DNA of 64,000 bases, taken from NCBI GenBank assembly GCA_039720395.1, contig CM077820.1:47353425-47417424 (forward strand), in the 5' to 3' direction. Shown here piece by piece: positions 63,355-64,000 of the stretch. Source of the stretch: Liquidambar formosana (Eukaryota > Streptophyta > Magnoliopsida > Saxifragales > Altingiaceae). Within the stretch, counting starts at the first letter, position 1; each line of letters starts with the position of its first letter. The notes under the pieces were generated by a model, which was given only the letters and a program-made list of their open reading frames with translations, was not told the DNA's origin and did not search any database. Both the position numbers and the translations under genes were made by a program.

Positions 63355-64000
63355 CTGCACATACCAAACCACAAATGAACATTCTTGGGTATTTCAGACA
63401 TACAAAAAATCTGATAAAGGTAAGTTTATCCATGTTATGCTGTTAAGGGTCCTAATGATCTGACAATTAGAGGGGATTCACAGGATGAAATCTTAGACAT
63501 AAGGGGCTTGGAGCACTAAATCTCAAATTTTTAGAAAAGCAGCAACCTGAAAAGGAGAGTTTGAAGTTTAAATCTTCCAGGGACTAAACAAGCTGGAGAT
63601 GAAAATCAAGAAGTAAACATGACAATAAGTAATTCTTTCCAAAGAAAGCTTCCCTTTTAGTAGAGCCCGATCAGATTGAGAAAGTAGTGCATTTCTTTAG
63701 AAAGGTTGTACAACTCAAATGGGATGGGAGAAGAGATGGTGGACAGCTTATATTAGAATCCACTTTAAGGAATCCCAAGCAATTAAGTTCTCAATGATGT
63801 TCAATCGGAAGAGAGGGCAGGTATCTCTGATGTTGACTGGTCCCCTTGAACCTGATGGTCTAACCAACAGATTTTTGCAAGATTTTGGAGTACAAGTAGG
63901 GGTTACATTTGTTGAACCACAAACACTTGCTTGCATCAACAACATGATACAGTCACTAAATTGAATCCCACAACTAATCAGATCCCAAGACCCATAAATG
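63355..64000 (-). other. XRN4 intron sequence to the window edge
   Basis: No further XRN4 exon was recognised. An 81-codon plus-strand frame at 63719-63964 is open but matches nothing I know. Confidence 0.5.

Noticed and set aside
63719..63964. 81-codon plus-strand frame opposite the XRN4 intron
   Set aside because: No recognisable family; lies inside the gene on the other strand.

Overview
The window is nuclear DNA of a flowering plant, most likely a core eudicot. It has intron-split genes with GT-AG borders, AT-rich spacers full of T/A tracts and microsatellites, tRNA-derived SINEs, MITEs, a LINE, a MULE and a solo LTR. Its genes (a UGT72 glucosyltransferase, a GeBP factor, guanosine deaminase, plastid rubredoxin, XRN4) are plant genes. 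The species cannot be named from sequence alone.

Layout. 1-2833: 3' part of a 40S ribosomal protein eS24 gene with frame-breaking small indels in two exons, probably a pseudogene. 2.8-9.5 kb: gene-poor, with NAC-like fragments, a Stowaway MITE and other small repeats. 9.57-11.52 kb: 5'-truncated LINE. 12.38-17.40 kb: complete five-exon guanosine deaminase gene (GSDA type). 20.52-21.95 kb: intact single-exon UGT72 gene. 22-30 kb: repeats, a second NAC-like fragment, fold-back elements.

30-44.2 kb is the least ordinary part. A 3-4 kb segment (copy A, about 30.06-33.9 kb) is repeated directly at 48.05-50.83 kb (copy B). Copy A is followed at once by a 5.4 kb satellite array of about 98 bp units, each made of two related half-units of about 41 and 57 bp (33.95-39.35 kb). 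About 380 bp beyond the array lies one decayed exon of a CLC chloride/nitrate channel gene, and at 44 kb a promoter/5'-leader-like sequence on the minus strand whose coding exons I could not find. Copy B instead abuts the 3' end of an intact GeBP-family transcription factor gene (50.89-52.09 kb, minus strand).

52.1-64 kb: small repeats and a MITE, a chloroplast rubredoxin gene (RBD1 type, 55.38-55.97 kb), a 1.84 kb Mutator-like element with roughly 200 bp inverted repeats, a 9 bp target duplication and a nested solo LTR, and the 3' half of a 5'-3' exoribonuclease gene (XRN4/EIN5 type, minus strand, running off the right edge). From memory, the Arabidopsis RBD1 and XRN4 genes are also adjacent (At1g54500 and At1g54490), which suggests conserved local gene order.

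The intact genes do not form one pathway; this is an ordinary plant gene neighbourhood with heavy repeat insertion. The best candidate for something undescribed is the satellite array with its dimeric, hairpin-rich unit and its setting between a segmental duplicate and a dead CLC exon.
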